DNA of 64,000 nucleotides from Pseudomonas sp. NFR16 (GCF_900108875.1 NZ_FNYJ01000001.1:1035258-1099257), one strand, 5' to 3'. Positions 29,359 through 38,891 are shown, counted from the first letter of the stretch. The notes: generated by a model from the letters alone, not told the origin. Translations and numbers: made by a program.

Positions 29359-29601
29359 ATGCCCGGAATACGCACCGCAGCACAAGCCAAGGCCTGGCTG
29401 GATCAACAGGGCAAATCGGTTCAAGAATTTGCCAGGGAAAACAAAGTAGACCCGGCAACGACTTATCAGATTCTTTCCGGACGCAAGAAGGGCCGCCGGG
29501 GAGAAGCGCATAAAGTAGCGGTACTGTTGGGAATGAAGATAGGGGTAATACCATCCAAGGTTGTCACAGGAATTGACGCTTCCGAAGAGCCTGTTTCTTG
29601 A
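29359..29601 (+). CDS. BcepMu gp16-family phage-associated DNA-binding protein
   Basis: 80 residues. The HTH region IRTAAQAKAWLDQQGKSVQE, FARENKVDPATTYQILSGRK and the ending RGEAHKVAVLLGMK match the phage-associated family named after BcepMu gp16, found in Mu-like prophages and beside repressors. No transposase, head or tail gene is in the window, so this is a prophage remnant or a captured regulatory pair. Confidence 0.75.
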   Translation: MPGIRTAAQAKAWLDQQGKSVQEFARENKVDPATTYQILSGRKKGRRGEAHKVAVLLGMKIGVIPSKVVTGIDASEEPVS

Positions 29602-29850
29602 TCCATCAAAGTACGTAGGAAGTTTCTGAAAGTTCCAGTTCAGCATGCTTGTCTCAGCGCGTAACTTCTTCTCATCAGCCCAGACAAGGTGTCAGAAAAA
29701 TCGACTACCGGGCATTCCGTGACCTGTGTTCAGTAAGCCGCCCGCCGCTATGCCGGCATTGTATGCAGCGGCGGTCTCTCGGACATCCGCGTCTGGCCAT
29801 CCGCGGTCGCCAGGCAATGAAGCATCGATGGCCGTCATTGAATATTCCAA
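29602..29850. other. Intergenic region with no gene seen
   Basis: About 250 bases upstream of the aromatic leader promoter. Open frames on the minus strand (for example 29692-29913) have no ribosome site or recognisable domain. No repeat or tRNA-like structure is seen. Confidence 0.5.
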
Positions 29851-29880
29851 TTGAACAGTGCAGCGTGCCTGAAGTAAGCT
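29851..29880 (+). promoter_or_regulatory. Candidate sigma-70 promoter of the DAHP synthase leader
   Basis: TTGAAC (29851-29856), 18 bases, then TAAGCT (29875-29880). The start point would be near 29887, leaving a short 5' end before leader peptide 1. Moderate match only. Confidence 0.4.
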
Positions 29881-29904
29881 CGCGGCAGACAACGGAGAAA
29901 CACC

Positions 29905-30048
29905 ATGTTGCATTCCCTCTCATCCCAGCTGCATTTCGCTGCCGACGCCGTGCGTCAGGCTGCGGATCTGGCTGCGTGGGACGCGACGAAGACGACCTCC
30001 GCGACTTCTTATTTTTATGGGTATTGGTTTAGCCACTGGCGCGCCTGA
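29905..30048 (+). CDS. Leader peptide 1, aromatic-codon rich, of the DAHP synthase operon
   Basis: 47 codons behind AACGGAG. The last part reads TSYFYGYWFSHWRA: three Tyr, two Phe and two Trp within ten codons, a few codons before the stop. This is the hallmark of an amino-acid attenuation leader. An 11-bp terminator hairpin with a T-run begins 49 bases after the stop, and a class I DAHP synthase follows. Ribosome stalling when aromatic aminoacyl-tRNA is scarce would prevent the terminator from forming. The peptide itself probably has no other role. Confidence 0.78.
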   Translation: MLHSLSSQLHFAADAVRQAADLAAWDATKTTSATSYFYGYWFSHWRA

Positions 30049-30096
30049 TACCCACACGGCGCCCACGAATACGGGACGCCACCAGAGATAACTCTA

Positions 30097-30132
30097 CCCC
30101 CGGTCGGCCTCCCGACCGGGGGTTTTGTTTTT
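30097..30132 (+). terminator. Attenuator terminator in the DAHP synthase leader
   Basis: CCCCCGGTCGG (30097-30107), loop CCTC, CCGACCGGGGG (30112-30122), then TTTTGTTTTT. A perfect 11-bp stem with a U-rich tail placed between leader peptide 1 and leader peptide 2, about 240 bases ahead of the enzyme gene. Confidence 0.9.
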
Positions 30133-30179
30133 CTGGCCTGCCTTAAACCTGACTAACGCTCCGCATCGAGGAAACGCGC

Positions 30180-30332
30180 ATGAACCACAGCAACTATTAC
30201 CGTTACGACATCAGCTACGCATGGCGATTTAGCAACCTCCGTTCGGGACAGCCTGCCGCCTCCGATCGGTCACTGACAGGTGGCAATACAACTCACAGCG
30301 CCGACCCGGCCAATTGTCGAACACCCCAATAG
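30180..30332 (+). CDS. Leader peptide 2, aromatic-codon rich, upstream of DAHP synthase
   Basis: 50 codons behind a strong GAGGAAA. The N-terminal part reads NYYRYDISYAWRF: four Tyr, one Trp and one Phe in 13 codons. It lies beyond the terminator, so it is made only from read-through RNA. The core TGG-CGA-TTT-AGC-AAC resembles TGG-TTT-AGC-CAC in leader 1, which suggests duplication. Its stop lies 39 bases before the enzyme ATG, and a hairpin (30332-30359) sits between that stop and the enzyme ribosome site, allowing translational control. Confidence 0.7.
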   Translation: MNHSNYYRYDISYAWRFSNLRSGQPAASDRSLTGGNTTHSADPANCRTPQ

Positions 30333-30359
30333 GTCCGCGCGGGATAACGCCCGCCGACC
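30332..30359 (+). promoter_or_regulatory. Hairpin directly 5' of the DAHP synthase ribosome site
   Basis: GGTC (30332-30335) pairs with GACC (30356-30359), and inside it GCGGG pairs with CCCGC. The hairpin ends against AGGAAG, the ribosome site of the gene at 30372. No T-run follows, so a role in translation start is more likely than termination. Confidence 0.5.
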
Positions 30360-30371
30360 AGGAAGCCTGAA

Positions 30372-31457
30372 ATGAACTCGTCCGTCGCCGTAACAAACCT
30401 GTCCGATCTGCCATCCGCTGCCGTGACCCTGCTTGACAGTCACCCCGCTGCGCTGCGCTTGCCCAGCGCTCTGGCGCTGAAACAGCAGTTATCGCTCGAT
30501 GCCGCGCTCTCAGCGCAGATCGCAGCCCACCGCCAATCCGTACGCGCCATTCTCAACGGCGAAGATTCGCGTCTTCTCGTCGTCGTAGGCCCCTGCTCCA
30601 TTCATGACCCTGAGTCCGCGCTTGAATACGCGGCGCGTCTTGCCGGTCTGGCAGAGGAAGTCAGCGACCAGATGCTGCTGGTGATGCGCGCCTACGTCGA
30701 GAAGCCTCGCACGACCGTGGGCTGGAAAGGCCTGGCGTACGATCCGCACCTGGACGGCAGCGATGACATGGCCGCGGGCCTGGCGTTGTCCCGGCACCTG
30801 ATGCGCGAGATGACCCGACTCGGCCTGCCCATCGCCACTGAATTGCTCCAGCCCATGGCGGCAGGCTACTTCGACGACCTGCTGAGCTGGGTCGCCATCG
30901 GCGCGCGCACCACTGAGTCGCAGATCCATCGTGAAATGGCGAGCGGGCTGCAGATGCCGGTCGGCTTCAAGAATGGCACCGATGGCGGGATCGCTGTTGC
31001 CTGTGACGCGATTCGTTCGGCGGCGCATGCGCACCGTCATTTCGGCGTCGACGCGCATGGCCATCCGGCAATCATCGAAACCCGGGGCAATCCGGACACT
31101 CACATCGTCCTGCGCGGCGGGCACAATGGCCCGAACTACCGGGCGCAGAGTATCGATGCGGTCAATGCCAGTCTGGACAAACAGCGCATCGCGGCGCGGA
31201 TCATGGTCGACTGCAGTCACGCCAACAGCGGCAAAGACCCGTTGCGTCAGCCGCAGGTCTTCAATGATGTGCTGAACCAGCGTCTGGCAGGCGACCAGAC
31301 GCTGATCGGCATGATGCTGGAAAGCCATCTGTTCGAAGGCTGCCAGCCGCTCAGCGATTCGCTGCGCTACGGCGTATCAATCACCGACGGTTGCCTGGGC
31401 TGGAGCAGCACCGAGCGACTGCTGCGTGAAGCTGTCGACAAGCTGCGTTACAGATAA
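30372..31457 (+). CDS. Class I 3-deoxy-7-phosphoheptulonate (DAHP) synthase
   Basis: 361 residues, AroF/AroG/AroH family; joins phosphoenolpyruvate and erythrose 4-phosphate as the first step of the shikimate pathway. Key parts are VVVGPCSIHDPESALEYA, MRAYVEKPRTTVGWKGLAYD, the phosphate- and metal-binding GFKNGTDGGIAVA, LRGGHNGPNY and IMVDCSHANSGKDP. Which aromatic amino acid inhibits the isozyme cannot be read with confidence, so no symbol is given. The two upstream leader peptides imply transcriptional and perhaps translational control by Tyr, Phe and Trp supply. Confidence 0.96.
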   Translation: MNSSVAVTNLSDLPSAAVTLLDSHPAALRLPSALALKQQLSLDAALSAQIAAHRQSVRAILNGEDSRLLVVVGPCSIHDPESALEYAARLAGLAEEVSDQMLLVMRAYVEKPRTTVGWKGLAYDPHLDGSDDMAAGLALSRHLMREMTRLGLPIATELLQPMAAGYFDDLLSWVAIGARTTESQIHREMASGLQMPVGFKNGTDGGIAVACDAIRSAAHAHRHFGVDAHGHPAIIETRGNPDTHIVLRGGHNGPNYRAQSIDAVNASLDKQRIAARIMVDCSHANSGKDPLRQPQVFNDVLNQRLAGDQTLIGMMLESHLFEGCQPLSDSLRYGVSITDGCLGWSSTERLLREAVDKLRYR

Positions 31458-31759
31458 CACCGCCAGATGGGAAGCCGAGGCGTTAACCGTCATCGGTTTC
31501 CCATCGACGTGTCACCGTTGTCGGCCCGGTCGCGCGCCTGTTCAGACGCAGGCAGTAGGACGCACTCGCTCGCTCGTGCGACCTTCTTCCTTATCCGCCC
31601 GCAGACTTTTAACTCAGTGCCAGAAACCGGAGCCTCCGGGCGCGCGGCGCGACGGCCTGTCACTTGTCCAACAAGGTGGCGCCTCAGATCCGGGCATGCC
31701 ACCGAACTGTGGGAAACGCTTAACCTCGTTCGCCCTACCCAGTGAATGGACTGTCGAAC
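31458..31759. other. Intergenic region with no gene seen
   Basis: About 300 bases between DAHP synthase and the lipase. Several short open frames but none with a ribosome site. No clear terminator. Confidence 0.5.
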
Positions 31760-32638
31760 ATGTACACGGAAGTCACCACCAAATATCCCATCCTGCTGGT
31801 CCACGGCTTGTTCGGGTTTGATCGCATCGGTCGGTTCGAAATGTTTCACGGAGTTCGGCAAGCCCTCGAGAAAGCCGGTTGCAGGATCCATGTGCCTGCA
31901 CTGTCTGGCGTACACGACAACGAAATCCGCGGCGAGCAACTCATCGAGCAGATCCAGCGGTTCCTCAAACGCACGGGTTACCTGAAGGTCAACCTCATCG
32001 GCCACAGTCAAGGCGCACTCACTTGTCGTTATGTCGCGGCCGTTCGGCCGGGGATGGTGGCGTCAGTCACCTCGGTCAGCGGCCCCAATCACGGCTCCGA
32101 AGTGGCCGACCAATTGCGGCGCGCTCTCACGCCTGGACAAATGCCCGAGGCCGCCGCCTCTCGTGTGGCATCGGGCTTCGCCCATTTCCTGGCTCTGCTG
32201 GGCGGCACTGCTCACCTGCCGCAGAGCCCCGTGCACGCACTGGACGCCCTGACCCGCGAGGGCGTTGCGCGTTTCAACAGCCGCTATCCACAGGGCTTAC
32301 CGTCCGAGTGGGGCGGTGAAGGCAGTGAGCGGGTTGACGGTGTGCATTATTACTCCTGGAGTGGCTGCATTCAGAATGCGTTGTCGGAGGGGCGCAACGC
32401 ACTGGACCCGTTACACCTGGCACTGCGCGGCTATGCGCGGCTGTTCGAGCAGGAAACCACCTGCAACGACGGGCTTGTAGGACGCTTCAGCTCTCACCTG
32501 GGGAAGGTGATCCGCAGCGACTATCCGATGGACCATGTCGACACCATTAATCAGACCGCTGGTCTGGTGCGCGCAGATATCGACCCGGTAAAACTGTACG
32601 TCGACCATGCAGCATTGCTGTTCAGTAAAGGTCTGTAG
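31760..32638 (+). CDS. Triacylglycerol lipase, P. fragi type
   Basis: 292 residues from the ATG of MYTEVTTKYP; an in-frame GTG 18 bases upstream is possible. Alpha/beta hydrolase with oxyanion region ILLVHGLFGFDRIG, nucleophile Ser83 in IGHSQGALT, catalytic Asp in the TCNDGLVGRFSSHLG region and His in the PMDHVDTINQ region. The sequence resembles the P. fragi/Proteus lipases. No signal peptide precedes the hydrolase domain and no foldase (lif) gene follows; both points also hold for P. fragi lipase, which differs from the foldase-dependent LipA group. Confidence 0.92.
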   Translation: MYTEVTTKYPILLVHGLFGFDRIGRFEMFHGVRQALEKAGCRIHVPALSGVHDNEIRGEQLIEQIQRFLKRTGYLKVNLIGHSQGALTCRYVAAVRPGMVASVTSVSGPNHGSEVADQLRRALTPGQMPEAAASRVASGFAHFLALLGGTAHLPQSPVHALDALTREGVARFNSRYPQGLPSEWGGEGSERVDGVHYYSWSGCIQNALSEGRNALDPLHLALRGYARLFEQETTCNDGLVGRFSSHLGKVIRSDYPMDHVDTINQTAGLVRADIDPVKLYVDHAALLFSKGL

Positions 32639-32745
32639 CGGCTGATGATGTTCCCGGCTGTAGGCGGTCCGACACCTGGAACTTTCTTGGGAAATGCCTC
32701 CCTTAATCCGGTAGGCTCTTTCCTTTTTCAACAGGAGTACCCCAA

Positions 32746-33027
32746 ATGGCCAAAGCCACTGCCCGCCACATCCTTGTGTCCTGCGAAGAGAAATGCAACG
32801 AGCTCAAAGCTCAGATCGAGGCAGGCGCTGACTTCGCGGAAGTCGCCAAATCCAACTCCAGTTGCCCGTCCAGCCGTCAGGGCGGCGATCTGGGTTCTTT
32901 CGGTCCGGGTCAGATGGTCAAGGAATTCGACACGGTGGTATTCAGCGCGCCAGTCAATGTCGTGCAGGGCCCGGTGAAAACCCAGTTCGGTTACCACCTG
33001 CTGGAAGTGACCAGCCGCCAGGACTGA
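32746..33027 (+). CDS. ppiC: Parvulin-type peptidyl-prolyl isomerase
   Basis: 93 residues, a lone rotamase domain with no signal peptide (ARHILVSCEEKCNELKAQIE, CPSSRQGGDLGSFGPGQMVK, TQFGYHLLEVTS). Cytoplasmic. A strong terminator follows. A second gene of the same type lies at 44276-44551. Confidence 0.93.
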   Translation: MAKATARHILVSCEEKCNELKAQIEAGADFAEVAKSNSSCPSSRQGGDLGSFGPGQMVKEFDTVVFSAPVNVVQGPVKTQFGYHLLEVTSRQD

Positions 33028-33051
33028 TTTCGGCTTGACTCTTACAACCTG

Positions 33052-33082
33052 CGGCCCGCTCTGACAAGCGGGCCGTTTGTAT
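33052..33082 (+). terminator. Intrinsic terminator after ppiC
   Basis: CGGCCCGCT (33052-33060), loop CTGACA, AGCGGGCCG (33067-33075), then TTTGTATT. Confidence 0.85.
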
Positions 33083-33351
33083 TCTGTGTGCGAGAAAAAC
33101 GCCGAGCTGCCCATTCCGGCAGAGAAATTGCACATCTGTAGCACCACGCAGTTTCGCAGCCACGACCCCGTGCAATTGTAAAGAAGTCATCAACCACTGG
33201 TAGTGTGCGGTTACAAAGATTCCGGCATTGAGGTACCTTGCCACCGGAGGTAACGAATAAAAACAATGGATCATCCACAGACCAGGCAGCAATCGCCTGA
33301 TCACGACCTTCAACCCTGATGTTGCGCCCAACGTCAGTCAGGATTTGTGTA
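33083..33351. other. Upstream region of the yej operon, no gene seen
   Basis: About 270 bases. Contains a GGAGGT near 33246 and a 17-codon frame (33266-33319) too far from it to be convincing. The yej promoter must lie here, but I see no convincing -35/-10 pair. Confidence 0.4.
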
Positions 33352-35220
33352 ATGCGTTTTGTTTTTTCATCGCTGATGGTTGCAACACTGGTCCTTGTTT
33401 CAGGCTTTCAGTCCCTGTCCGCCGCACCTCAACACGCACTGACCGTCTACGGCGAGGCTCCCCGCTATCCGTCCGGTTTCCAGCATTTTGACTACGTGAA
33501 CCCGAATGCCCCAAAAGGCGGCAGCATGCGCCGCTCGGCGCAGGAAATCGGTCAATTCGATCACATCATGCCGTACCTGGACAAAGGCACGGGCGTGTCG
33601 CAGGTCAATGGCTTGCTGTACGCGCCGCTGGCTGTCAGGTCGCTGGACGAGCCGTATACCGTTTATGGCCTGATCGCGGAAAAAATGGAGCGCGGCGCCG
33701 ACGGCATGTCGCTGCGTTTCTACCTCAATCCCAAGGCACAGTTCTCCGACGGCACGCCGATCACGGCCGAAGATGTGCGCTACACCTACGACCTGCTGAT
33801 GACCCAGGGCAGTTTGTCGTACCGCACCGAATTCCAGGACGTCAAAGGGGTGGAGGTCGAGTCGCCCACCCAGGTCCGCTTTGACTTCAAGAGCAACGAG
33901 AGCCGCACATTGCCCCTGGACCTGGCCTCCCTGCCGGTGTTTCCCGAGCACTGGTGGAAAGACCGCGACTTCGCCAACGGCGGCGGCTTCGAGCCCCCTG
34001 TCGGCAGTGGTCCCTACCGCATCGGCAAAGTCGATCCGGGGCGCAGCATCACCTTCGAGCGTAACGCCGACTGGTGGGCCAAAGACCTGCCGGTCAATCG
34101 CGGCCTCTATAACTTCGATCATTTCAGCGTCGAGTATTTCGGCGACACCGACGTCGCGCGTCAGGTGCTGCTCGGCGGTGGCTATGACTACAACCGCGAA
34201 TATTCCGCCACCGGTTATGCCGTTCGCTACGAAAGCCCCGCGCTGACCGAAGGCCGGCTGCAACGCGCCCACCTTGCGCCGGGCGCCGTGCAAAGTTCTC
34301 AAGGCTTCGTGTTCAACCTAGACAGACCGAAATTTCAGGACCGCCGTGTGCGTCAGGCGCTGGCCATGCTGTGGGATTTCGAGTGGACCAACAAGCAGAT
34401 GATGCGCAACGTCTACGTGCGCCAGAACAGCTACTTTTCCAACAGCGAACTGGCCGCGACGCAGTTGCCGACCGAATCGGAGCTGAAGATTCTCGAACCC
34501 CTGCGCGGCCAGGTCCCTCCGGAAGTGTTCACCACGGTATTCCAGACACCCAGAACGGACGGCACCGGCTTCATTCGCGACAAGCAGCTGCAGGCCCTGG
34601 GCCTGCTCGAAGAAGCGGGCTGGATGCCCAAGGGCGACAAGCTGGTCAACGCGGACGGCGAACCACTGAGTTTCACCTTCCTCAATGGCCAGAGCGGTTT
34701 CGAAAAGATTTTGCTGCCTTACAAGCGCAACCTCGCGCAGATCGGGATCGACTTTGAGATTCGGCGGATCGACTCGGCACAGTACCTGAACCGGGTGATG
34801 GCCCGGGACTACGACATGATCGTGACCGGCTATGGCGTCTCGACTTCGCCGGGCATGGAGCTGTACAACAACTTCGGCTCCAAAGTGGCCCGAGACTCAG
34901 GTTCAAGCAATTACATGGTGCTGCGCGACCCGGCGGTCGACACGCTGATCAATGGACTGGCCAAGGCTGACAGTAAGCCGGCAATGATCGATTACGCCCA
35001 CGCGCTGGACCGCGTGCTGCAGTGGGGCTTTTACTGGATTCCCAACTACTACCCGCCGGGATCTTCCACAGTGTGGTGGAACCGTTTCGGCATTCCCAAA
35101 GTGCAGGCCAGCAACAGCGAAGCCATCGACACCTGGTGGGAGTTGAGCCCGCAGGCGCTCACGACGGAACAGTTTGCCCGGCAACAGGGTGATTCGGCCC
35201 TTCCATGGGAGGTGAAGTGA
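33352..35220 (+). CDS. yejA: Peptide ABC transporter periplasmic binding protein (YejA/NppA type)
   Basis: 622 residues from [12 protein letters not shown]; signal peptide ends QSLSA. SBP_bac_5 fold: [20 protein letters not shown] and [20 protein letters not shown] at the N-terminus are typical of YejA. Family members carry oligopeptides and peptide-nucleotide antibiotics such as microcin C. It overlaps yejB by one base (TGATG). P. aeruginosa has two such binding proteins in the equivalent npp cluster; here there is one. Confidence 0.93.
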   Translation: MRFVFSSLMVATLVLVSGFQSLSAAPQHALTVYGEAPRYPSGFQHFDYVNPNAPKGGSMRRSAQEIGQFDHIMPYLDKGTGVSQVNGLLYAPLAVRSLDEPYTVYGLIAEKMERGADGMSLRFYLNPKAQFSDGTPITAEDVRYTYDLLMTQGSLSYRTEFQDVKGVEVESPTQVRFDFKSNESRTLPLDLASLPVFPEHWWKDRDFANGGGFEPPVGSGPYRIGKVDPGRSITFERNADWWAKDLPVNRGLYNFDHFSVEYFGDTDVARQVLLGGGYDYNREYSATGYAVRYESPALTEGRLQRAHLAPGAVQSSQGFVFNLDRPKFQDRRVRQALAMLWDFEWTNKQMMRNVYVRQNSYFSNSELAATQLPTESELKILEPLRGQVPPEVFTTVFQTPRTDGTGFIRDKQLQALGLLEEAGWMPKGDKLVNADGEPLSFTFLNGQSGFEKILLPYKRNLAQIGIDFEIRRIDSAQYLNRVMARDYDMIVTGYGVSTSPGMELYNNFGSKVARDSGSSNYMVLRDPAVDTLINGLAKADSKPAMIDYAHALDRVLQWGFYWIPNYYPPGSSTVWWNRFGIPKVQASNSEAIDTWWELSPQALTTEQFARQQGDSALPWEVK

Positions 35221-36284
35221 TGTTCGGCTATCTGATGCGGCGTCTGCTGCTGATCATCCCGACGCTGCTGTGCATTCTGCTGGTCAACTTCTTCATCGTG
35301 CAGGCCGCGCCGGGCGGTCCGGTCGAGCAGGCCATCGCCAAGCTGCAAGGCGTGGCCGGCGGAACGATCGGGGCAGGCCACACCGAAACCATGAACGCGG
35401 GACAGTCGCGTGCCAGCCGCGGGCTGGACCCCAAGCTGATCAAGGAAATCGAGCACCAATACGGTTTCGACAAACCCTTGCACGAACGTCTGTGGTTGAT
35501 GCTGACGAACTACGCCCGGCTGGACTTTGGCAACAGTTTTTTCCGGGGCGCCAAGGTGACCGACCTCATTCTGCAAAAGATGCCGGTGTCGATCTCGCTC
35601 GGGCTATGGGCCACTCTCATCACCTATCTGGTGTCTATTCCGCTGGGTATTCGCAAAGCGGTCAAGCATGGCAGCCATTTCGATATCTGGAGCAGCACGG
35701 CGATCATCATCGGTTATGCGATGCCTGCGTTCCTGTTCGCCATGCTGCTGGTGGTGGTCTTCGCGGGCGGCACGTCGCTGAGCTGGTTCCCGGTGCGCGG
35801 CCTGGTGTCCGAGAACTTCGATCAGATGACCACGCTGGGCAAGATCGCCGACTACTTCTGGCACTTGGTCCTGCCGGTGATCTCCCTGGTGATCGGAGGT
35901 TTCGCTACGCTGACCATTCTCACCAAGAACTCATTCCTCAACGAGGTCACGCGCCAGTATGTGGTCACCGCCCGGGCCAAGGGCCTGAGTGAACACCGCG
36001 TGCTGTACGGGCATGTGTTCCGCAACGCGATGCTGCTGGTGGTCGCAGGCATCCCCCAAGCGTTCATCAGCGTTTTCTTCGCCGGTTCGCTGATGATCGA
36101 AGTGATCTTTTCCCTCGATGGCCTGGGTCGCATGAGCTACGAGGCGGCTGTCTCGCGGGACTACCCCGTGGTGTTCGGAACACTGTTCATCTTCACCCTG
36201 TTCGGGCTGCTGATTAAGCTGGTCGGCGACATCTGCTACACCCTCGTCGACCCCCGAATCGATTTCAGTGCGAGGAACGCCTGA
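35220..36284 (+). CDS. yejB: Peptide ABC transporter permease YejB
   Basis: 354 residues. N-terminal helix ([20 protein letters not shown]), a periplasmic loop of more than 100 residues typical of YejB, and five more helices. The permease EAA loop ([20 protein letters not shown]) contacts the ATPase. Start and stop both overlap neighbours by one base. Confidence 0.94.
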   Translation: MFGYLMRRLLLIIPTLLCILLVNFFIVQAAPGGPVEQAIAKLQGVAGGTIGAGHTETMNAGQSRASRGLDPKLIKEIEHQYGFDKPLHERLWLMLTNYARLDFGNSFFRGAKVTDLILQKMPVSISLGLWATLITYLVSIPLGIRKAVKHGSHFDIWSSTAIIIGYAMPAFLFAMLLVVVFAGGTSLSWFPVRGLVSENFDQMTTLGKIADYFWHLVLPVISLVIGGFATLTILTKNSFLNEVTRQYVVTARAKGLSEHRVLYGHVFRNAMLLVVAGIPQAFISVFFAGSLMIEVIFSLDGLGRMSYEAAVSRDYPVVFGTLFIFTLFGLLIKLVGDICYTLVDPRIDFSARNA

Positions 36285-37306
36285 TGAGCAGACTGTCTCC
36301 GGTGGCTCGCCGTCGTTTCGAGCGTTTTCGCAACAACCGTCGTGGCTGGTGGTCGTTATGGCTGTTCTGCGGGCTGTTCGCCCTCAGCCTGTGTGGCGAA
36401 CTGATTGCCAACGACAAACCCTTGGTGCTCAGTTATCAACACTCGTTGTACTTTCCTGCGTTCAAACGCTACACCGAGCAGGAGTTCGGCGGCCAGTTGC
36501 CCTTCCAGCCTGACTACCGCAGTGACTACGTGCGTCAATTGATCACCGACGGTGACGGCTGGATGCTGTTTCCGCCCATTCCCTTCAGTGACGACACGCC
36601 CAACTATGACCTGAACAAACCAGCGCCCAGTCCGCCCTCTTCCATCAATTGGCTGGGCACTGACGATCAGGCGCGAGACGTGCTGGCGCGCGTCATCTTC
36701 GGTTCGCGGGTGTCGATCCTGTTCGCCCTGGCGCTGACTGTCATCAGTGCGCTGATCGGGATTGCCGCCGGGGCATTGCAGGGTTACTACGGTGGCTGGG
36801 TGGACCTGATCGGCCAGCGTCTGCTTGAAGTGTGGTCTGGATTGCCCGTGCTTTACCTGCTCATCATTCTTTCAGGGTTCGTGGAACCGAACTTCTGGTG
36901 GCTGCTGGGCATCATGGCGCTCTTTTCGTGGCTGGCGCTGGTCGATGTGGTGCGTGCGGAGTTTCTGCGCGGGCGTAACCTGGAGTACGTGAAGGCGGCG
37001 CGTGCGCTGGGGCTGGACGATCGCAAAGTGATCCTGCGACACATTCTGCCCAACGCGATGAACGCCACCCTGAGTTACCTGCCGTTCATTCTGACCGGTG
37101 CGATTTCAACGCTGACCGCGCTGGATTTCCTTGGCTTTGGCATGCCTGCCGGCAGCGCGTCGCTGGGCGAGCTGATCGGCCAGGGCAAGCAGAATCTGCA
37201 GGCGCCCTGGCTCGGCTTCACGGCGTTCTTCACTCTGGCACTGATCCTGTCGTTGCTGGTGTTCATAGGCGAGGCGCTGCGTGACGCCTTTGACCCGAGG
37301 TCCTGA
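36284..37306 (+). CDS. yejE: Peptide ABC transporter permease YejE
   Basis: 340 residues. Starts with a basic segment (ARRRFERFRNNRRGWWSLWL) and one helix, a large extracytoplasmic insert with LGTDDQARDVLARVIFGSRV, then the DppC-like permease core with YVKAARALGLDDRKVILRHI as the ATPase contact loop. Confidence 0.94.
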   Translation: MSRLSPVARRRFERFRNNRRGWWSLWLFCGLFALSLCGELIANDKPLVLSYQHSLYFPAFKRYTEQEFGGQLPFQPDYRSDYVRQLITDGDGWMLFPPIPFSDDTPNYDLNKPAPSPPSSINWLGTDDQARDVLARVIFGSRVSILFALALTVISALIGIAAGALQGYYGGWVDLIGQRLLEVWSGLPVLYLLIILSGFVEPNFWWLLGIMALFSWLALVDVVRAEFLRGRNLEYVKAARALGLDDRKVILRHILPNAMNATLSYLPFILTGAISTLTALDFLGFGMPAGSASLGELIGQGKQNLQAPWLGFTAFFTLALILSLLVFIGEALRDAFDPRS

Positions 37307-37307
37307 C

Positions 37308-38891
37308 ATGTCCGAAAACCTGATTGAAATCCGCGACCTGTCGGTGTCGTTCAGCGGCAACACCGTGGTCAAGCACCTCAGCCTGGACATTCCCGCGGGT
37401 GAATGCCTGGCGCTGGTGGGTGAATCCGGTTCCGGCAAGTCGGTTACCGCGCACTCGATCCTGCAATTGCTGCCTCAGGCGGGCACGGTCAGCACAGGCA
37501 GCATTCGTTATCGCGGCAAGGAATTGCTGGGCGCCGACGGCAAGACCATGCGGCAGATTCGTGGCAATCAGATCGCGATGATCTTTCAGGAGCCGATGAC
37601 GTCGCTCAACCCTCTGCACACTGTCGCCAAACAGATTGGCGAGACGCTGTTGCTGCACAAGGGCCTGAGTGGCAAGGCGGCGCAGGCCCGTATCCTCGAA
37701 CTGCTCGAACTGGTGGGCATCCAGCATCCGAAGAAGCGCCTGAAAGCTTATCCTCACGAACTGTCCGGTGGGCAGCGGCAACGGGTGATGATCGCCATGG
37801 CGCTGGCCTGCGAGCCCGAATTGCTGATTGCCGACGAGCCGACAACGGCGCTGGACGTCACCGTTCAGCGCAAGATCCTGCTCCTGCTCAAACACCTGCA
37901 GCAGCGCCTGAACATGTCGCTGCTTCTGATCAGTCATGACTTGAATCTGGTCCACAGCATTGCCCAGAAAGTGTGCGTGATGCGCGCCGGCGAAATCGTC
38001 GAGCAGTCCAATTGTCATCTGCTGTTCAGGAACCCGCAGCACCCGTACAGCCAGCTGTTGCTGGACGCGGAGCCTGCCGGCGAGCCGCTGCCCCGGGACA
38101 CCCGCGAGAAGGTGCTGGAGGTCGATAACCTGCGGGTCTGGTTCTCACTGGGTGGCGGCATTTTCAATCGCCATCAGGAATACCTGAAAGCCGTCGATGA
38201 CATCAGCCTGAGTATCGAGCGCGGCAAGACACTGGGCATCGTCGGCGAATCCGGCTCCGGCAAATCGACACTTGGTCAGGCAATCCTGCGCTTGCTGGAA
38301 TCCCGTGGCAGTATCCGTTTCAAGGGTCACGCGCTGGACAGCCTGAATCAGAAACAGATGCGCCCGTGGCGCAAGCAGATGCAGGTGGTCTTTCAAGACC
38401 CTTACGGCAGTCTCAGCCCGCGCATGTCGGTGGCGCAGATCATCAGCGAAGGGCTGGAAGTCCACAGTGAACTGGACAAGGTCTGCTGTGAGGCCGAGGT
38501 GATTCGCGTGCTGGAGGAAGTGGGCATCGACCCGTTGAGCCGGCACCGTTACCCCCATGAGTTTTCTGGCGGGCAGCGACAACGCATCGCCATTGCCCGC
38601 GCACTTGTGCTTAAACCTGCCCTGATTCTGCTCGACGAACCCACTTCCGCACTGGATCGCACGGTGCAGAAACAGGTCGTTGCGCTATTGCGGCAATTGC
38701 AGGAAAAGCACGGGCTGACGTACCTGTTCATCAGCCACGACCTTGCCGTTGTCCGGGCGCTGGCCCATGACCTGATCGTGGTCAAGGACGGCAAGGTGGT
38801 CGAACGCGGTGCCAGCCACGATGTATTCGATGCACCTCAGCACCCGTACACCCGGGAGCTTCTGGCGGCGGCGCATCCAGGCTTCAACTGA
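37308..38891 (+). CDS. yejF: Peptide ABC transporter dual ATPase YejF
   Basis: 527 residues with two full ABC domains in one chain, as in YejF. Walker [10 protein letters not shown] and GESGSGKST, signatures [15 protein letters not shown] and [15 protein letters not shown], Walker [13 protein letters not shown] and [12 protein letters not shown], each followed by the oligopeptide-transporter C-terminal segment ([20 protein letters not shown]). Starts 2 bases after yejE. Confidence 0.95.
   Translation: MSENLIEIRDLSVSFSGNTVVKHLSLDIPAGECLALVGESGSGKSVTAHSILQLLPQAGTVSTGSIRYRGKELLGADGKTMRQIRGNQIAMIFQEPMTSLNPLHTVAKQIGETLLLHKGLSGKAAQARILELLELVGIQHPKKRLKAYPHELSGGQRQRVMIAMALACEPELLIADEPTTALDVTVQRKILLLLKHLQQRLNMSLLLISHDLNLVHSIAQKVCVMRAGEIVEQSNCHLLFRNPQHPYSQLLLDAEPAGEPLPRDTREKVLEVDNLRVWFSLGGGIFNRHQEYLKAVDDISLSIERGKTLGIVGESGSGKSTLGQAILRLLESRGSIRFKGHALDSLNQKQMRPWRKQMQVVFQDPYGSLSPRMSVAQIISEGLEVHSELDKVCCEAEVIRVLEEVGIDPLSRHRYPHEFSGGQRQRIAIARALVLKPALILLDEPTSALDRTVQKQVVALLRQLQEKHGLTYLFISHDLAVVRALAHDLIVVKDGKVVERGASHDVFDAPQHPYTRELLAAAHPGFN

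Noticed and set aside
33266..33319. 17-codon frame upstream of yejA
   Set aside because: The nearest Shine-Dalgarno-like sequence is too far from the ATG and there is no run of control codons or terminator to suggest a leader peptide.
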